DNA of 28,164 nt, from assembly GCA_002350845.1 (NCBI GenBank), contig DEFL01000027.1, positions 1 through 28,164 on the forward strand. The letters are read 5' to 3'. Within the stretch, counting starts at the first letter, position 1. Each line of letters starts with the position of its first letter. Under the pieces are notes generated by a model, which had not been told where the DNA came from, made no database searches, and saw only the letters and a list, made by a program, of their open reading frames with translations. Of the stretch, positions 24,322-28,164 are shown in pieces. A program made the position numbers and the translations under genes. The DNA is from Christensenella sp. UBA2853. Lineage in GTDB: Bacteria; Bacillota; Clostridia; Christensenellales; Aristaeellaceae.

Positions 24322-24883
24322 CGCTTTTCTCCTCCTGATAAACCATTAGTCTGATATGTTCTTTGCCTCGATAAATATACCTCCTGACACTGTCTGCGTT
24401 GATACCCATGATCTCCGAAATTTCCGCATCCGTCAGATTCATTTCGAATTTGAGCTGTACGGCCATTCGCTCACGTTCCGGTAATTGGCGGATCGCGATG
24501 CGAACCTGATCAAGTTCTTCGGATAGAACAATTTTTTTCTCCAAGTTTTCCTCGCTGGGGAGTTGTCCAATAACCATATCTGATACATGGAAGAACTGGC
24601 TGTTCATTCTCTGGTGTTTTTTTAGATAGTTGAGCGATGTATTTCTGACTGTTGAGATGATATACAGTCTTAGACTGTTTTGTTTCATATGACGTATTTT
24701 GTCGATTTTCCTGTACAGTGCCATTAGGCTTTCTGAAACAATCTCATCTGCGTCATAACTTTGCCGGACGAAGCGCCAAGCCGTTGCCATCATCAAGCGG
24801 TAATGCTCCCGAAAAAGCCATTCCATGTAATCCCGATCCGTGCCTTCTGCCATAGCCAGAATACACAACGGCAAAACGATCAT
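24314..24883 (-). CDS. ECF-type RNA polymerase sigma factor
   Basis: A 189-residue sigma-70 family factor. Region 2 (about 20-85) includes FREHYRLMMATAWRFVRQSY, EIVSESLMALYRKI and RLYIISTVRNTSLNYLKKH. Region 4 (about 125-185) has LPERERMAVQLKFEMNLTDA followed by EISEIMGINADSVRRYIYRG, the helix-turn-helix. I start at ATG 24883 because GGGGGG lies just upstream; an in-frame upstream ATG would add 11 residues. It overlaps the anti-sigma gene. Targets are probably its own operon and the secreted-protein and transporter genes downstream (inference). Confidence 0.9.
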   Translation of the reverse strand: MIVLPLCILAMAEGTDRDYMEWLFREHYRLMMATAWRFVRQSYDADEIVSESLMALYRKIDKIRHMKQNSLRLYIISTVRNTSLNYLKKHQRMNSQFFHVSDMVIGQLPSEENLEKKIVLSEELDQVRIAIRQLPERERMAVQLKFEMNLTDAEISEIMGINADSVRRYIYRGKEHIRLMVYQEEKSDE

Positions 24884-24963
24884 ATTCGTCGTCCCCCCTT
24901 GGTCCCATATGTACAAAGGCAGGAAATCTGCCCTATCTTACGATCAGTACCTTACTTGATTGC

Positions 24964-25092
24964 TTACTGGCTGAAAATGAACAAGAAGAATCCAAAGTAA
25001 AGTAGCCAATCTGCAGCGGAGCAAATGACTGCAACCACCATTGAGCCGAAAAATCCGCACTGGATCAACGATACCTCTGTTGGATCAGACAT
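24964..25092 (-). CDS. Possible small membrane protein
   Basis: A 42-residue frame from ATG 25092 (MSDPTEVSLIQCGFFGSMVV...) with one long hydrophobic segment, lying between the Fic gene and the sigma factor gene on the same strand. The frame can be extended to an ATG at 25134, overlapping the Fic stop. No clear ribosome binding site and no family recognised. It could be a genuine small membrane protein or chance. Confidence 0.25.
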   Translation of the reverse strand: MSDPTEVSLIQCGFFGSMVVAVICSAADWLLYFGFFLFIFSQ

Positions 25093-25133
25093 TAGCTTCC
25101 GGTAAACAAAAGAGGTTTTGTTTAGGCATGGCA

Positions 25134-26309
25134 TCATTCCTCGTGCCGAATGGTAAATACCGCCTTCCGACCTTCCAGCTTTCTCTCCAACAAACCTTCC
25201 TCGCAAAGCAACAGAAGATCCTGCCGTGCAGTCTCCATCGCCGTCCTGAACTTCTTCTTCCATGCGTCTACCGTGACCTGCCTTGGCTTACCTTCCAGCA
25301 GCCAGCGCGCGCCCCTGATCTGACGATCATTGAGCCGTCCGGTTGCTTCCAGCGTTTTGATGCGATTCTCCGTCAGCACATGCCCCAGCAGATGCTCCTT
25401 CATCCTGTTCACACTCCGCGATAGCATGGCAGAGTAGTAATCAATGAAATAGGTCATGTCGTTGCCGGAAGTCTCCACCTGACGCATGGACTTGTAGTAC
25501 CGGCTGCGTTCTTCTGCAATCAATCCGGAAATGGAGAAGTACCGGAAGAAATCATATCCCGTGCGCAGCAGCATCATATAGCTCAGTGCGCGCGCTGTGC
25601 GACCATTGCCATCAGTGAAGGGATGCACATAGACGATGTAGAAGTGGGCGATACACGCCTTGAGCAGGGGATGAAGCTCACTCTCGGCAATGAAGGCGAT
25701 CAAATCAGCCATCATAGTCGGCACTGCATCTGCTTCAGGTGGCGTATAGACGACGCCTTCGCGCCCGGTCACATAGACAGGAATGGTTCGGAAGCCCTCC
25801 ACCGTTTCATCGGAAGCCTCATGCGTGACAATACGAGCAATGTCAATGAGTGTTTGCGCGGTAATGGGGTCTTCCAGATGATCAAGTACATACAGCAGCG
25901 CCTGATAATTGTTCTTGACCATCTGCTCGGATTTGTTGGTCGGCGTTTTGTCCTGGCGAATGATGCGCGCAGCATCTGCCTTCGACGTAAAGGCTCCTTC
26001 GATCACACTGGACCAGACTGCTTCATCGATGGTCGCTTCTTCCATGATCTGTTCGGACAACTCGTCGAACACAAAGCTGCGCCGGGCGATTTCGGCAACC
26101 GCATCGCATTGCGCTTCGATGGTCTTGTTGATGACAAACCAGAAGGGCTGCCCATTCTGAGCCTTGAGCGGCAAGGAGATTGCCGCTTTTTTTCGTGCTT
26201 CCTCCATCACCGGCCAAAACTGGCTGATGGGCATCGACACCGGCAGCCGATAGGCGATTTCTTCACGGGATAAATACCGATCCATGAAATGCTGAACAAG
26301 TTGCTCCAT
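25134..26309 (-). CDS. Fic domain protein (AMPylase-type)
   Basis: A 391-residue Fic protein. The catalytic motif HPFTDGNGR is at 229-237, the standard HPFx(D/E)GNGR for transferring AMP (or another nucleotide part) from ATP to a target hydroxyl. The upstream SSVIEG (100-105) fits the [S/T]xxxE[G/N] inhibitory helix motif, so it is a class II Fic with built-in auto-inhibition and Glu104 as the blocking residue. The C-terminus holds a winged-helix-like region (LNDRQIRGARWLLEGKPRQV). The start ATG has GAGGTGATG upstream. No antitoxin partner is seen, consistent with self-inhibition. Frequent in mobile and accessory DNA. Confidence 0.93.
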   Translation of the reverse strand: MEQLVQHFMDRYLSREEIAYRLPVSMPISQFWPVMEEARKKAAISLPLKAQNGQPFWFVINKTIEAQCDAVAEIARRSFVFDELSEQIMEEATIDEAVWSSVIEGAFTSKADAARIIRQDKTPTNKSEQMVKNNYQALLYVLDHLEDPITAQTLIDIARIVTHEASDETVEGFRTIPVYVTGREGVVYTPPEADAVPTMMADLIAFIAESELHPLLKACIAHFYIVYVHPFTDGNGRTARALSYMMLLRTGYDFFRYFSISGLIAEERSRYYKSMRQVETSGNDMTYFIDYYSAMLSRSVNRMKEHLLGHVLTENRIKTLEATGRLNDRQIRGARWLLEGKPRQVTVDAWKKKFRTAMETARQDLLLLCEEGLLERKLEGRKAVFTIRHEE

Positions 26310-26635
26310 GCCATCACCTCACATCTAATTTTCTGCTATTTAACTACTATCATACGCCTAATCCTGTCAAAATGCAATAGCTGCGGATGGATGTTTTCTT
26401 GCGACACGAGATTCAGCGCCGAGAAAACATGCCACTTTTCGTCTAACATGGGTAGCCGCTGGTTTTTTGTCCCCCCACCAAAATTAGAAAATCCAACATG
26501 CATCTAACAGGAGACGGGGATAGGCAAGGCATTTTTCGGGGAAATGCGAACACTCAAAACGCTTAGAAATCCAGTAAAATATGGCACTTCAAGGCGGTCG
26601 AAGGCAAGCAAATGCGAACAATATTTGCTTCTCCT
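26310..26635. other. Intergenic stretch without a gene
   Basis: Between the Fic start and the terminator at 26636 I see no supported gene. The only frames are short and lack ribosome binding sites. The Fic promoter should lie in the first 100 bases on the minus strand, but no clear hexamers stand out. Confidence 0.5.
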
Positions 26636-26669
26636 AAGGTGGCGTTACAACGCCCGCCTTTGGATTTTT
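26636..26669 (+). terminator. Rho-independent terminator
   Basis: AAGGTGGCGTT (26636-26646) pairs with AACGCCCGCCTT (26649-26660) with one bulged C and one G-U pair, followed by GGATTTTT. It ends a transcript coming from the left just before the tRNA promoter. Confidence 0.65.
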
Positions 26670-26679
26670 ACAATCAGGA

Positions 26680-26708
26680 TTGCAGTTCGACATTCGTCGT
26701 GCTATTAT
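26680..26708 (+). promoter_or_regulatory. Probable tRNA promoter
   Basis: TTGCAG (26680-26685), a 17-bp spacer, then TATTAT (26703-26708), fifteen bases before the first base of the tRNA-Arg remnant. Reasonable sigma-70 match at the expected distance. Confidence 0.5.
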
Positions 26709-26723
26709 AAAAAAATAATATCT

Positions 26724-26763
26724 GTCGCAGTAGCTCAGTTGGATAGAGCACACGCCTCCTAAG
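26724..26763 (+). pseudogene. tRNA-Arg(CCU), 5' half only
   Basis: Acceptor 5' strand GTCGCAG (26724-26730), TA, D arm GCTC-AGTTGGATA-GAGC (26733-26749), A, anticodon 5' strand CACGC (26751-26755) and loop CTCCTAA with anticodon CCT (26758-26760). The next base G fits, but then AAGAGAC replaces the expected stem partner, and no variable loop, T arm or acceptor 3' strand follows. The gene is cut in the anticodon stem, a classic integrase crossover position, so this is either an attachment-site junction or the scar of a deletion. Confidence 0.8.
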
Positions 26764-26888
26764 AAGAGACTCAACTATCATGCTTTTAAAAAATTGAAAA
26801 ATAGACGGGATATGATATGCCTTGTACTTTCGCCAGCTTTGTATTGTCCTTCATCCAGAACTTTCGATACAGAGCAGGCGCTTTTTAT

Positions 26889-27098
26889 TTAGGTCAATAT
26901 TTTGTTATGTGTAGGTAATGCAGGCTGATTTTCCTTTGACAAAACAGCTTCCATGTGGCACCCCATCTTTATCATATTCTGAAGAAGGTATGCCACTTCC
27001 GGATGAGCATGATGGCTATCCAGAACGGCAATTAATTTAGAATAAACGTCGCGCAGACGAACCAGTCGAGTACTTAATGAAGTGGATATATATCATGA
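26889..27098 (-). other. Minus-strand open frame without a start, probable gene remnant
   Basis: A reverse frame closed by TAA at 26889-26891 reads about 65 codons (…STRLVRLRDVYSKLIAVLDS, HHAHPEVAYLLQNMIKMGCH…). It is helical and protein-like but has no suitable start except an internal ATG that would leave about 27 residues. I do not recognise it. It sits between the broken tRNA and the truncated relaxase, consistent with leftover element DNA. The rest of 26764-27150 shows no gene. Confidence 0.25.
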
Positions 27099-27151
27099 AT
27101 GTAGCGCCTGTCTCAAAAGCCGCTTTGCGAGAATGTGAGAAAAATCCTTGA

Positions 27152-28164
27152 CAAATCTGGTTCCACAATCACATTATCATCTGCTCCACCGACTTAGGGG
27201 GTCAGCACAAATACCGGGACGTGAAGCAATCGGCAAAGGATCTGGCGCAGATCAGCGATTTGCTCTGCCAGGAACACGCCCTGTCTGTCATTGGGAATCC
27301 GCAGGATAAGACCGTCACTTACGACAAATGGCAGGGCAATCAGCGGCGTTTCACCCATCGGGATGAGCTGAGAATGATCATCGACGCCGCATTGCGAATG
27401 CAGCCGGACGGCTTCGATGCGCTGATGCAGCTGCTGGAAGAGGCCGGCTGTCGCATCAAGCGCGGCGCGCAGATCAGCATCAAGCCGCCGGAAGGCGAAC
27501 GGTATATCCGGCTCAATACCCTCGGACCGGAATACGATGAATCATCTTTGCGCCGGTCGCTGACGGGAGTTCATGTGCACATTCCGAAAATCCCGCGGGG
27601 TGATTTCACCGAAAGTCAGATCAAGCGATTGATCGACATTGAAGCAAAGCTCCACGCCGGCAAAGGGAAAGGTTATCAAGTCTGGGCCGAGCGGAACAAC
27701 ATTGACGCGAAAGCGCAGATGATCATCTTTCTGAAAGAGCATCAGATCAGCTCACTGGAAGAGCTGAACGAGCAGATTCAGGAATTGACCAATCAGCAAC
27801 AAGAGTTGAACGCCTCCATCCGTGAAAACCAAAACCGGATGAAAGAGATCAACCAGCAGCGGCAAGCGATCCGGGATTACAGCCGGACGAAAGAGGTTTA
27901 CACACAGTATCGGGAATCAGGCTGGTCGGTGAAATTCTATCAGGAGCATCGTCAGGAGATTGAAGATCACAAAAATGCGCAGTCGGTTTATTCCTCTCAT
28001 GATGGAAAGATGGCGACGCTGAAAGAGCTAACGGCGGAATACGACGGGCTGAAAAAGCAGAAAGAAAACGATCAGGCAGTGCTTAACGAACTGAAACCGA
28101 AGCTCACGGACCTGAAGCACATCCGATATAACTACGAAATTCTGGAACGGGACAGCGCACCAAA
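27152..28164 (+). pseudogene. Relaxase/mobilization nuclease, N-terminally truncated, runs off the window
   Basis: An open frame follows TGA at 27149-27151 with no start codon before conserved sequence. It opens with FHNHIIICSTDLGGQHKYRD, the HxH metal motif of relaxases of the Tn1549/ICE type, followed by ISDLLCQEHALSVI. A DNA-binding middle follows (MQPDGFDALMQLLEEAGCRI, YIRLNTLGPEYDESSLRRSL) and then a long coiled-coil from about residue 200. The catalytic tyrosine region (about 120 residues) is missing. It is unlike the MobA/MobL relaxase at 6434 and so comes from a second element. The 3' end is beyond the window. Confidence 0.82.

Noticed and set aside
25623..26273. 216-codon plus-strand frame opposite the Fic gene
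   Set aside because: Shadow of the Fic gene, which carries HPFTDGNGR and a proper ribosome binding site.

Overview
The window reads as a mobile-DNA hotspot in a Clostridia-type Firmicute. The evidence is strong AAGGAGG ribosome binding sites, several TTG/GTG starts, large serine recombinases with a zinc ribbon, a TnpW-like protein, a MobA/MobL relaxase preceded by a DUF3847-like gene, and typical low-to-mid GC Firmicutes secreted proteins. No chromosomal housekeeping gene is seen except a broken tRNA-Arg. The species cannot be named from the sequence.

Layout. (1) 1-7885, plus strand: backbone of an integrative/mobilizable element. A terminator and a repeat-rich leader (1-569) come first. They are followed by two overlapping paralogous large serine recombinases (570-4110), a TnpW-like protein (4236), a ParM-type actin and a probable ribbon-helix-helix partner (4498-5846), four phased 13-bp palindromes (5854-5971), a DUF3847-like protein (5989), a hairpin-rich probable oriT (6293-6415) and a MobA/MobL relaxase (6434-7885). 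(2) 7886-16297: a stack of nested insertions. A decayed IS110-family transposase gene is split by an IS66-family element (8382-15955, 8-bp duplication GATTCATG). The tnpB gene of that IS66 is itself split by a recombinase-in-trio (RIT) element (8943-13089) carrying three tyrosine recombinases between ~82-bp inverted repeats. Removing each layer restores the reading frame beneath it, so the order of insertion is readable. (3) 16298-24883, minus strand: an envelope/secretion cluster. Transcription would run from an ECF sigma factor and its membrane anti-sigma through two small secreted proteins, a larger secreted protein, a two-module ABC permease and its ATPase, to a secreted propeller plus solute-binding-like protein. 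(4) 25134-26309, minus: a Fic-domain protein. (5) 26636-28164: a terminator, a promoter and a tRNA-Arg(CCU) gene cut off in its anticodon stem, then an N-terminally truncated second relaxase of a different family running off the window. This looks like the scar of another integrated element.

How it works together (inference). Region 1 provides excision/integration, segregation and mobilization. Region 2 is parasitic DNA that landed downstream of the relaxase. Region 3 looks like a sigma-controlled response or export module for small secreted proteins, with an RNA hairpin between the anti-sigma gene and the first secreted-protein gene that can act as terminator and also covers that gene's ribosome binding site. 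The most notable items are the complete RIT element with unusually clear ends, the sigma/secreted-peptide/ABC cluster with its dual-purpose hairpin, and the phased palindromes next to the ParM/ParR-like pair.
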